NCBI GenBank assembly: GCA_025935595.1
Contig: JAICUZ010000009.1
Location: 1 to 24,988, forward strand
Direction of reading: 5' to 3'
From: Burkholderiales bacterium
Lineage (GTDB): Bacteria; Actinomycetota; Thermoleophilia; Gaiellales; Gaiellaceae
DNA length: 24,988 nucleotides
Under the pieces are notes generated by a model. That model worked only from the letters and a program-made list of their open reading frames with translations. It was not told the DNA's origin and made no database searches. Shown here piece by piece: positions 1 through 8,375 of this stretch. Position 1 is the stretch's first letter; every line of letters starts with the position of its first letter. Made by a program: the position numbers and the translations under genes.

Positions 1-61
1 CCTATCTGAGCCTCGCCAAGCAGGTGTACGCGTGGGGCACTCACCTCGTGGAGGAGGAGGC

Positions 62-65
<4 letters not shown>
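1..65 (+). CDS. C-terminal tail of an unidentified protein (partial)
   Basis: An open frame enters from the left edge and stops at TGA 63-65. It encodes only about 20 residues, ending in a helical, acidic tail (...AWGTHLVEEEA). The stop overlaps the GTG start of the potA-like gene in a 4-base GTGA. This is the junction style seen between co-transcribed genes throughout the window, so it is probably the upstream member of the polyamine operon. The tail also supplies the purine-rich ribosome binding site of the next gene (51-60). Too little is visible to name a family. An enzyme or regulator of the same pathway is possible, but that is a guess from position only. Confidence 0.6.
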
Positions 66-1119
<1,054 letters not shown>

Positions 1120-1123
<4 letters not shown>

Positions 1124-2304
1124 CCCAGTCTCAATTCACCCGCCAGGAGCTTCTGCGGCGCGGTCTCGCAGGCAGTGCGCTGCTCACCGTGCCGGGGCTG
1201 CTCGCCGCCTGCGGCGGCTCCGGAAGCAAGAGCGCCGCCACCAGCACCGGAGCCAAGCAGCAGCTCGCGAAGACGCTGCACTTCTCCAACTGGACCCTCT
1301 ACATCGATGTGAACAACAAGACCAAGGCGCATCCGTCGCTCCAGGAGTTCCAGCAGAAGTACGGGACGCACGTCGACTACGTCGAGGACATCAACGACAA
1401 CGCGTCGTACTTCGGGAAGATCCAGGGCGCGCTCTCGCGCGGTCAGTCGATCGGGCGCGACATCGTCGTCCTCACGGACAACGACCGGTACCTCTCGCTG
1501 ATGATCAAGAAGGGGTGGGCGGAGAAGCTCGACAAGTCGGCGATCCCGAACATCAAGAACCTCGTGGAGGTGCAACGGCACCCGACCTTCGACCCGAACC
1601 GCGAATACTCGCTGCCGTGGCAGTCAGGCATGACGGGCATCGCCTACAACGACACGCTCACCGGGCCGGTGCTCTCCGTGACCGATCTGCTCGAGAACTC
1701 GAAGCTGAAAGGGAAGGTCACGGTTCTCAACTCGATGGGCGACGCGCTCACGCTCGTGATGCTCGCGAACGGCGACGACCCGACGAAGGTGACGGACAAG
1801 TCGTTCAACGCGGCGTTCAACCGCATCAAGAAGGCCGTCGACTCCAAGCAGATCCGGCAGTTCACGGGAAACGACTACGCGCCTTCTCTGGCGAAGGGCG
1901 ACCTCGCCGCGGCGATGTCCTGGTCGGGAGACATCGCGCAGATCGGCAACTCCCACATCCATTGGAGCGTGCCCAAGGACGGCGGCGCGCTCTGGACGGA
2001 CAACATGTTGATCCCGAAGGGCGGCAACGTCTACACCGCATCCGTCTACATGAACTACGTGTACGACCCCGCGGTTGCAGGGCTCATGGAGGCGGGTGAC
2101 CCGAAGAAGAACATCACCGGCATCTACTACATCCCGCCGGTGATCGGTGCGAAGCAGGCGGCGCTCAAGCTGAACCCGTCCGTGGCGAACAACCAGCTCA
2201 TCTTCCCCTCGGCGAAGACGCTCTCGCGCGTCCATCTCTTCGACAGCGCTGCCCTGAACAACCAGAAGTACCTGACGCAGTGGCAGAACCTGATCTCCGG
2301 CTGA
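1120..2304 (+). CDS. potD: Polyamine-type ABC transporter substrate-binding lipoprotein (PotD/PotF-like)
   Basis: This is the extracytoplasmic receptor of the importer, 394 residues long. The N-terminus has a twin-arginine pair (13-14), a hydrophobic stretch and a lipobox ending LLAAC with Cys31, so it is probably a lipid-anchored, possibly Tat-exported protein. The mature part has hallmarks of PotD/PotF binding proteins: an N-terminal NWTLYID strand, a DIVVLTDNDRY segment, a 'LDKSAIPN..NL' segment and a PWQSGMTGIAYN hinge strand. The usual SNE(E/T) segment after the second strand appears as NDNASYF, so ligand contacts may differ from the E. coli proteins. GGAGGAGGT (1105-1113) precedes the ATG, and the start overlaps the potA stop by 4 bases. 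The ligand is inferred from family resemblance only. Confidence 0.92.
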
Positions 2305-2305
2305 G

Positions 2306-3172
2306 ATGAAGTGGTTTCACCGCCATCGCGGCTTGATGCCGTACGTGATGCTCGCACCTGGGCTCGCGTTCCTCGCGGTGTTCTTCCTCGTCCCGCTCGG
2401 GTTCCTCGCGTACCAGTCGCTCGAGTCCGGGAACATCGACTTCGGCTACGCATTCACCTGGTCGTGGGGGAACTACGGGTCGGCGTTCACCGACTACCGG
2501 CCGGAGTTCGTGCGCTCGATCGAGTACGCCGGGATCGCGACCATTCTCGCGCTCGTCCTGAGCTACCCGGTGGCGTACTGGATCGCGTTCCGCGGTGGCC
2601 GGTGGAAGAACCTGCTGCTGCTGATGATCGTGGCGCCGTTCTTCGTCACGTATCTGATCCGCACGCTCGCCTGGGAGACGATCCTCTCGGACAACGGGGT
2701 TGTCGTCCGCATCCTCCAGCACCTGCACCTCGTGAGCCCGGGCGGGCACGTGCTGGCGACGGGAACCGCCGTCATCGCAGGCATCACCTACAACTTCTTG
2801 CCCTTCATGGCGCTGCCGCTGTACGTGTCGCTCGAGCAGATCGACCATCGCCTGATCGAAGCGGCGGAGGACCTCTACGCATCGAGCTGGAAGGCGTTCC
2901 TCAAGGTGACGGTGCCGCTCTCGCTTCCCGGCGTCGTGGCGGGCACGCTGCTCACGTTCATCCCGGCGGCCGGCGACTTCATCAACGCCCAGCTGCTCGG
3001 GGCGCCGCAGAACCACATGATCGGGAACGTCATCCAGTCGAAGTTCCTCGAGTTGACCGACTACCCGGCGGCCGCCGCGATGTCGTTCATCCTCATGGGC
3101 GCGATCATCGTCGCCGTCGCCGCGTACGCGCGCGCGGTCGGAACCGAGCAGCTGTCGGGGACGGCGGTGTGA
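2306..3172 (+). CDS. potB: Polyamine-type ABC transporter permease (PotB-like)
   Basis: This is the first membrane subunit of the importer, 288 residues, with about six hydrophobic helices (roughly 12-35, 72-94, 102-122, 150-172, 205-225 and 257-277). The EAA loop that contacts the ATPase is visible at 185-208 (EAAEDLYASSWKAFLKVTVP). The usual Gly at its centre is Ala192 here. The ATG lies one base after the TGA of the binding-protein gene, with no intergenic room. The next permease starts inside its last codon (GTGA 3169-3172). The order ATPase, binding protein, permease, permease and the tight spacing support one transporter. Confidence 0.93.
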   Translation: MKWFHRHRGLMPYVMLAPGLAFLAVFFLVPLGFLAYQSLESGNIDFGYAFTWSWGNYGSAFTDYRPEFVRSIEYAGIATILALVLSYPVAYWIAFRGGRWKNLLLLMIVAPFFVTYLIRTLAWETILSDNGVVVRILQHLHLVSPGGHVLATGTAVIAGITYNFLPFMALPLYVSLEQIDHRLIEAAEDLYASSWKAFLKVTVPLSLPGVVAGTLLTFIPAAGDFINAQLLGAPQNHMIGNVIQSKFLELTDYPAAAAMSFILMGAIIVAVAAYARAVGTEQLSGTAV

Positions 3173-4020
3173 CGACACTCGCCGTTCCGGCGCGGGCGCG
3201 GGCGCGCGGTGCTGCGAACGTCTGGGCGTTCGTGCGCCGCCACGTGCTGGCGTTCTACGCGGCGCTGTTCTTTCTCTATCTGCTGCTGCCGATCGGCGTC
3301 GTGATCGTGTTCTCGTTCAACCAGCCGGTCGGCAAGTTCAACTACACCTGGCACGAGTTCACGTTCGACAACTGGCGCTACTGGAACGGCGTGCCGGGTA
3401 TCCAGAGCGCGATCACTCTCTCGCTCGAGATCGCGGCGCTCGCGAGCGTGATCGCGACCGCGCTCGGCACCCTGATCGCGCTCGCGCTCGTGCGCTACGG
3501 GTTCCGCGGCAGGGGCGTGACGAACCTCTTGATCTTCCTGCCGCTGTCGACGCCCGAGATCGTGATGGGTGCGTCGCTCCTGACGCTCTTCCTGAACCTG
3601 AACTTCGTGTTCGGCTTCTGGACGATCCTGATCGCGCACGTGATGTTCTGCATCAGCTTCGCGGTCGTCTCGGTGAAGGCGCGGCTGATCGGCTTCGACC
3701 GCCACCTCGAGGAGGCGGCGATGGATCTCGGCGCCAACGAGTGGGTGACGTTCCAAAAGGTGACGTTGCCGTTGATCGCACCCGCGATCCTCGCGGCGCT
3801 CCTGCTCTGTTTCGCGGTTTCCGTCGACGACTTCGTCGTGACGTACTTCAACTCGGGGTCTGAGGTGACGTTCCCTCTCTTCGTCTGGGGCGCAGCACGA
3901 ATCGGTGCTCCCCCGCAGGTAAACGTCATCGGAAGCGCAATCTTCATCATCGCCCTGACCGCGATGCTCCTGAACGTCGCGGTCCAGACCCGTCGCACGA
4001 AAGGAGCAGTAACCGAATGA
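3169..4020 (+). CDS. potC: Polyamine-type ABC transporter permease (PotC-like)
   Basis: This is the second membrane subunit, 283 residues from GTG 3169. The frame stays open upstream across potB, but the true start is taken at 3169 because that codon overlaps the potB stop and the encoded N-terminus (cytoplasmic, basic, then a helix from about residue 29) fits the family. The EAA loop at 181-204 is canonical (EEAAMDLGANEWVTFQKVTLP, Gly188 present), unlike that of the partner permease. About six transmembrane helices are evident, including 29-50, 83-108, 117-140, 148-170, 200-220 and 252-271. The stop overlaps the ATG of the aminotransferase gene (ATGA 4017-4020), which ties transport to catabolism. 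Confidence 0.93.
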   Translation: MTTLAVPARARARGAANVWAFVRRHVLAFYAALFFLYLLLPIGVVIVFSFNQPVGKFNYTWHEFTFDNWRYWNGVPGIQSAITLSLEIAALASVIATALGTLIALALVRYGFRGRGVTNLLIFLPLSTPEIVMGASLLTLFLNLNFVFGFWTILIAHVMFCISFAVVSVKARLIGFDRHLEEAAMDLGANEWVTFQKVTLPLIAPAILAALLLCFAVSVDDFVVTYFNSGSEVTFPLFVWGAARIGAPPQVNVIGSAIFIIALTAMLLNVAVQTRRTKGAVTE

Positions 4021-5435
4021 CCCTCGACCTGCAGCAAGCTGCCCGCGACCACCTCTGGATGCACTTCACACGCATGGCTGCGTACGAAGACGCCGAGGTG
4101 CCGATCATCATGCGTGGCGACGGCTGCTACCTCGAGGACGCGAACGGCAAGCGGTATCTCGACGCGCTCGCCGGTCTCTTCGCGGTGCAGATCGGCTACT
4201 CGTACGGCGACGAGGTCGGGCGGGCCGCGCACGCGCAACTGAAGGAGCTGCCGTTCTACACGAACTGGTCGTATGCGCACCCGCGCGCGATCGAGCTCGC
4301 CCATGAGGTGGCGCAGCTCGCTCCGGGGGATCTGAACCGCGTGTTCTTCGTGTCGGGCGGCTCGGAGGCGGTCGAGTCGGCGTGGAAGCTCGCGCGCCAG
4401 TACCACGCGGCGCACGGCGAGCGCCGGTGGAAGGCGATCGCGCGCCGGACGGCGTACCACGGAACGACGATGGGCGCGCTTTCGATCAACGGCATCGCGG
4501 CGATCAAGAACGTGTTCGAGCCGCTCGTCCCCGAGACGTTCCACGTCCGGAACACCAATCGCTACCACCGGCCCGACGAGGAGACCGAGGACGAGTTCAC
4601 CGCCTTCCTGCTCGACGACCTCGAGGAGGCGATCATCGCCGCGGGGCCGTCGACAGTTGCGATGGTGATCATGGAGCCGGTGCAGAACGCCGGCGGTGCG
4701 TTCACGCCGCCGGCCGGTTACTTCCAGGGCGTGCGCGCGATCTGCGACGAGTACGGGATCCTGCTCTGCGCCGACGAGGTGATCACCGGCTTCGGGCGGC
4801 TCGGCGAGTGGTTCGGGTCGACGAAGTACGACATCCGCCCCGACCTGGTGACGAGCGCCAAAGGGCTGTCGTCGGCGTACGCGTCGATCGGTGCGGTGAT
4901 CGCGACCGACAAGGTCTTCGAGCCGTTCATGGGCCAGCAGTCGATGTATACGCACGGGATCACGTTCGGCGGCCACCCCGTCCAGTGCGCGATCGCGCTG
5001 AAGAACATCGAGATCATGAAGCGCGAGCAGATCGTCGAGAACGTCCGCGACAACGGCACCGCGTTCCGCGACACGCTCGCACAGCTGCTCGACCTCGACA
5101 TCGTCGGCGACTTGCGCGGGACGGGCTACTTCTACGCGCTCGAGCTCGTGAAGGACAAGGAGACCAAAGCGGGCTTCAGCGACGAGGACAGCGAGACGCT
5201 GCTACGCGGCTTCCTTTCGCCGGCCCTGTTCGAGCGCGGCTTGATCTGCCGCGCCGACGACCGCGGCGACCCGGTCGTGCAGATCTCGCCGCCTCTGATC
5301 GCGGCGCAGGCCCAGTTCGACGAGATGACCGGCATCCTCGGCGACGTCCTCACCGAGGCGCAGGAGCGGATGCACGTCACGACGCGTGCGCTCGCCGGCG
5401 AGGCGACGCGCGAGCCGGGCACGCGGATTCCGTGA
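4017..5435 (+). CDS. Class III (omega) aminotransferase, PLP-dependent
   Basis: This is a 472-residue fold-type I PLP enzyme of the class III group that transfers omega-amino groups of diamines, GABA or beta-alanine to pyruvate or 2-oxoglutarate. Visible elements are the phosphate-binding SGGSEA (113-118), AYHGTTMGALS (146-156), Asp253 in CADEVITGFGR, which pairs with the pyridine nitrogen, and the Schiff-base Lys282 in SAKGLSSAYASIGA. AAGGAG (4001-4006) lies 10 bases before the ATG, a good Shine-Dalgarno sequence even though the start overlaps potC. Position behind a polyamine importer suggests putrescine or a related polyamine as amino donor. The closest family by feel is 'aspartate aminotransferase family / putrescine- or beta-alanine-pyruvate transaminase', and substrate cannot be read from the sequence. 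Confidence 0.92.
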   Translation: MTLDLQQAARDHLWMHFTRMAAYEDAEVPIIMRGDGCYLEDANGKRYLDALAGLFAVQIGYSYGDEVGRAAHAQLKELPFYTNWSYAHPRAIELAHEVAQLAPGDLNRVFFVSGGSEAVESAWKLARQYHAAHGERRWKAIARRTAYHGTTMGALSINGIAAIKNVFEPLVPETFHVRNTNRYHRPDEETEDEFTAFLLDDLEEAIIAAGPSTVAMVIMEPVQNAGGAFTPPAGYFQGVRAICDEYGILLCADEVITGFGRLGEWFGSTKYDIRPDLVTSAKGLSSAYASIGAVIATDKVFEPFMGQQSMYTHGITFGGHPVQCAIALKNIEIMKREQIVENVRDNGTAFRDTLAQLLDLDIVGDLRGTGYFYALELVKDKETKAGFSDEDSETLLRGFLSPALFERGLICRADDRGDPVVQISPPLIAAQAQFDEMTGILGDVLTEAQERMHVTTRALAGEATREPGTRIP

Positions 5436-6619
5436 GGGTCCTGGTCGTGGGGACCGGGGGCGTCGGCTCGGCCGTCGCCCCCATCGTGGCGCGCCGCGAT
5501 TTCTTCGAGCGAATCGTCTTTTCCGACCTCGATCCTGCCCGTCCCCAGGGGCTCGTCGAGCGGTTCGGCGACGAACGGTTCGCTGCGGCGCAGCTCGATG
5601 CGTCGGACGGGGCAGCGATCGCCGAGCTCGCGCGCGCAGAACGCTGCGACGTGATCCTCAACGCGGCTGATCCTCGCTTCAACCCCCCGATCTTCCAGGC
5701 GGCGTTCGACGCAGGCTGTACCTACCTCGACATGGCGATGACGCTCTCCGACCGGGAGGGGACGAAGCTCGGCGACCTCCAATTCGCGCAGGAAGGGGCG
5801 TGGCGCGAGCGAGGGCTGCTCGCGCTCGTCGGCATCGGCGTCGAGCCGGGTCTCTCTGACGTCTTCGCGCGCTACGCGTCCGACCACCTCTTCTCGGAGA
5901 TCGACGAAGTCGGTGTGCGTGACGGCGCGGATCTCGTCGTCGACGGGTACACGTTCGCGCCGACGTTCTCGATCTGGACGACGATCGAGGAGTGCCTCAA
6001 CCCACCCGTCATCTGGGAGCGCGACCGCGGCTGGTACACCACGGAGCCGTTCTCCGAGCCCGAGGTGTTCGAGTTCCCGGAAGGGATCGGACCGATCGAG
6101 TGCGTGAACGTCGAGCACGAGGAAGTGCTGCTCGTCCCGCGGTGGATCGACTGCAACCGCGTCACGTTCAAGTACGGGCTCGGCGAGGAGTTCATCGACG
6201 TCCTGCGGACACTGAACAAGCTGAACCTCGACTCGACCGAGCCGGTGAGCGTTCGTGGGATGCAGGTCGCGCCGCGCGACGTCGTCGCCGCCGCGCTGCC
6301 GGACCCGGCGACGCTCGGCGACAAGATGCACGGCCGTACCTGCGCGGGGACGTACGTCACCGGGAAGGGCAAGGACGGCCGGCCGAAGGCGACCTACCTG
6401 TACCACGTGGTCTCGAACGAGGAGACGATGGCCCGCGACGGTGCACAGGCCGTCGTGTGGCAGACGGCGATCAACCCGGTCGTGGCCCTCGAGCTCCTCG
6501 CGGGCGGAACGTGGTCGGAGACCGGCGTTCTCGGCCCGGAGGCGTTCGACGCGGTGCCGTTCCTCGACCTGCTCGGCGACTACGGCTCGCCGCACGGCGT
6601 CGACGAGCGCACGCCGTGA
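5432..6619 (+). CDS. Saccharopine dehydrogenase-fold NAD(P)-dependent oxidoreductase
   Basis: A 395-residue protein with an N-terminal Rossmann fold: VLVVGTGGVGSA gives GxGxxG at Gly7, Gly9 and Gly12. Asp residues end the second strand (SDLDPAR, 31-37), which more often indicates NAD than NADP. The segment DVILNAADPRFNPPI..AAFDAGCTYLDMAM matches the saccharopine dehydrogenase/homospermidine synthase/carboxynorspermidine synthase superfamily, whose members make or break C-N bonds between an amine and a carbonyl compound. GTG 5432 overlaps the aminotransferase stop (GTGA). The open frame extends far upstream inside the aminotransferase gene, but that part is a shadow. In this operon the enzyme could reductively couple, or oxidatively cleave, an adduct of an amino-aldehyde made by the flanking aminotransferases. 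That role is inference. Confidence 0.85.
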   Translation: MRVLVVGTGGVGSAVAPIVARRDFFERIVFSDLDPARPQGLVERFGDERFAAAQLDASDGAAIAELARAERCDVILNAADPRFNPPIFQAAFDAGCTYLDMAMTLSDREGTKLGDLQFAQEGAWRERGLLALVGIGVEPGLSDVFARYASDHLFSEIDEVGVRDGADLVVDGYTFAPTFSIWTTIEECLNPPVIWERDRGWYTTEPFSEPEVFEFPEGIGPIECVNVEHEEVLLVPRWIDCNRVTFKYGLGEEFIDVLRTLNKLNLDSTEPVSVRGMQVAPRDVVAAALPDPATLGDKMHGRTCAGTYVTGKGKDGRPKATYLYHVVSNEETMARDGAQAVVWQTAINPVVALELLAGGTWSETGVLGPEAFDAVPFLDLLGDYGSPHGVDERTP

Positions 6620-7962
6620 GAGACCGGGCCGCGCGTCTGCTCGAGCGTGAGCTGAAGTCGTTCGCCGACACGCATCCCAAGTCCCGTGCCCTCTCACAGC
6701 GGGCGCGGTCGTCGCTGCTCGGCGGCGTGCCGATGCACTGGATGCTCCGCTGGGCCGGTGGGTTCCCGGTCTACGCCGAGAAGGCCTGGGACGCGAGGTT
6801 CCGCGACGTGGACGGGATCGAGTACGTCGACCTCTGCCTCGGCGATACCGGCGCGATGACCGGCCACTCACCCGCGGCGGTCGTGCAGGCGGTGGCGGAA
6901 CAGCTCGCGCGCGGGATCACGCTGATGCTTCCGAGCGAGGACGCGCTCTGGGTGGGGGAGGAGCTGACGCGACGCTTCGGTGTCTCGCGCTGGCAGTTCG
7001 CGCTCACGGCGACCGACGCGAACCGCTTCGCGATCCGCCTCGCGCGGCTCGTCACCGGGCGGCCGAAGGTGCTCGTGTTCAACTGGTGCTACCACGGCAC
7101 CGTCGACGAGACGTTCGCCACGCTCGACGGTGACGCGGTCGTGGAGCGCGAAGGCAACCTCGGTCCGCCCGTGCCGCTCGACGAGACGACTCGCGTCGTC
7201 GAGTGGAACGACGTGGCGGCGCTCGAGCGCGAGCTGGCGCACGGCGACGTCGCGTGCGTGCTGGCGGAGCCTGCGCTGACGAACATCGGGATCGTCCCGG
7301 CAGAGCCCGGGTTCCACGACGCGCTTCGCTCTCTCACCCGCAGGTACGGGACGCTGCTCGTGATCGACGAGACGCACACGCTGTGCGCCGGCCCCGGCGG
7401 GGTCACCGCCGCGCACGGCCTCGATCCGGACGTGCTCACGATCGGCAAGGCGATCGGCAGCGGCATCCCGTCCGCCGCGTACGGCTTCTCGGAAGAGGTG
7501 GCTGCGCGCATCGATGCGGCGATCGGCGTCGACGACTCCGACGTCGGCGGTGTCGGCGGGACGCTCGCCGCGAACGTGCTCTCGTTCGCAGCCGTGCGGG
7601 CGACGCTCACGCACGTCCTCACGGACGAGGCGTTCGCACGCATGATCGCGCTCGGCGAGCGCTTCGAGCAGGGTGTCGCCTCCGTGATCGCCGAGCACTC
7701 GTTGCCGTGGCACGTGACGCGTCTCGGTTGCCGCGTCGAGTACCTCTTCCGGCCGGAGCGCCCGCGCAACGGCAGCGAGGCGGCGGAGGGCCAGGATCAT
7801 CTCCTCGACCGGCTCATCCACCTCTACGCGCTGAACCGCGGCGTGCTGCTCACGCCGTTCCACAACATGGCGCTGATGTCCCCGGTGACGTCGGATGCCG
7901 ACGTCGACCGGCACACCGAGGAGCTCTCGGCGGCCGCGGCCGAGCTCGTCGGCTCGAGCTAG
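6616..7962 (+). CDS. Second class III aminotransferase, glutamate-1-semialdehyde aminomutase-like
   Basis: A 448-residue PLP enzyme from GTG 6616, whose start overlaps the preceding stop (GTGA). Features are LCLGDTGAMTGHSP (73-86, the N-terminal substrate loop of the GSA aminomutase-like group), FNWCYHGTVDE (155-165), Asp251 in VIDETHTL and the Schiff-base Lys278 in TIGKAIGSGIPSAAYG. It differs clearly from the first aminotransferase, so this is not a recent duplication. The haem-pathway enzyme hemL is not implied: the setting is a polyamine operon, and many GSA-like proteins are amine or beta-amino-acid transaminases. The gene ends at TAG 7960-7962, inside a perfect palindrome shared with the convergent CBS gene. 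Substrate unknown. Confidence 0.88.
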   Translation: MRDRAARLLERELKSFADTHPKSRALSQRARSSLLGGVPMHWMLRWAGGFPVYAEKAWDARFRDVDGIEYVDLCLGDTGAMTGHSPAAVVQAVAEQLARGITLMLPSEDALWVGEELTRRFGVSRWQFALTATDANRFAIRLARLVTGRPKVLVFNWCYHGTVDETFATLDGDAVVEREGNLGPPVPLDETTRVVEWNDVAALERELAHGDVACVLAEPALTNIGIVPAEPGFHDALRSLTRRYGTLLVIDETHTLCAGPGGVTAAHGLDPDVLTIGKAIGSGIPSAAYGFSEEVAARIDAAIGVDDSDVGGVGGTLAANVLSFAAVRATLTHVLTDEAFARMIALGERFEQGVASVIAEHSLPWHVTRLGCRVEYLFRPERPRNGSEAAEGQDHLLDRLIHLYALNRGVLLTPFHNMALMSPVTSDADVDRHTEELSAAAAELVGSS

Positions 7963-7970
7963 CTCGAGCC
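7951..7970. repeat. Perfect 20-bp palindrome over two convergent stop codons
   Basis: The sequence GGCTCGAGCTAGCTCGAGCC equals its own reverse complement, with no spacer. Its central CTAG contains the TAG stop of the aminotransferase (7960-7962) and, on the other strand, the TAG stop of the CBS protein (7961-7959). By symmetry both proteins end in the same residues, Gly-Ser-Ser. No T-tract follows on either side, so it is not a standard intrinsic terminator. As a cruciform or RNA hairpin it could still act at the junction of two converging transcripts. Confidence 0.9.
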
Positions 7971-8375
7971 CGGATCGCCTTCCGCCGCCGCGGCGCGCGC
8001 CACGTCGAGCGTCGAGATCACGCCGACCGGGAGCCCCTTGTCGGAGACGACGAGCAGGTGCGTCGTCTCGTTCTCCGCCATCAGCGTCGCCGCATGCTCG
8101 AGGGCGACGCCCGGCGTGACCGTGATCACGGGAGAGGCCGCGACCGAGCCGGCGTTCGCACCGGTCCCGATCGCTCCGATCAGGTCGAGATCCGACACCA
8201 CGCCCCAGGGGTGGAGCCGGTCGTCGGTGCCGAAGACGACGATCGCATGCACGCGGTGCCGCACCATCATCCGTGCGACGTCTCGAAGCGGCGTGACGGG
8301 GAGACAGGTGAGGACGCCCGGGTTCATCGCCTCGCCGACGGTGCCGGTGCGCAGCTCGGAAACCATGACAGTCAT
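7959..8375 (-). CDS. Stand-alone CBS-pair protein
   Basis: A 138-residue soluble protein made almost entirely of two CBS motifs, at about 14-67 (VGEAMNPGVLTCLPVTPLRD..GVVSDLDLI) and 78-131 (VAASPVITVTPGVALEHA..GVISTLDVARA). Each repeat carries the GV(V/I)S.LD strand-helix that normally contacts adenosyl ligands such as AMP, ATP, NAD or SAM. The ATG overlaps the malic enzyme stop in a 4-base ATGA (8375-8372), so the two are probably co-transcribed and translationally coupled. A regulatory role towards the malic enzyme or a partner is plausible, but nothing in the sequence proves it. Confidence 0.9.
   Translation of the reverse strand: MTVMVSELRTGTVGEAMNPGVLTCLPVTPLRDVARMMVRHRVHAIVVFGTDDRLHPWGVVSDLDLIGAIGTGANAGSVAASPVITVTPGVALEHAATLMAENETTHLLVVSDKGLPVGVISTLDVARAAAAEGDPGSS

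Noticed and set aside
3495..4976. Long minus-strand open frame (493 codons) across potC and the aminotransferase
   Set aside because: Arg-, His- and Asp-rich composition typical of the antisense of GC-rich genes, no family motif, and both plus-strand genes have clear motifs.
4382..5431. Upstream extension of the saccharopine-dehydrogenase-like frame
   Set aside because: It lies in another frame of the aminotransferase gene. The Rossmann fold begins right after GTG 5432.
6616..7962. hemL (glutamate-1-semialdehyde aminomutase of haem synthesis)
   Set aside because: Only the broad family fits. The gene sits in a polyamine-type operon with no haem genes, so the specific name is not supported.
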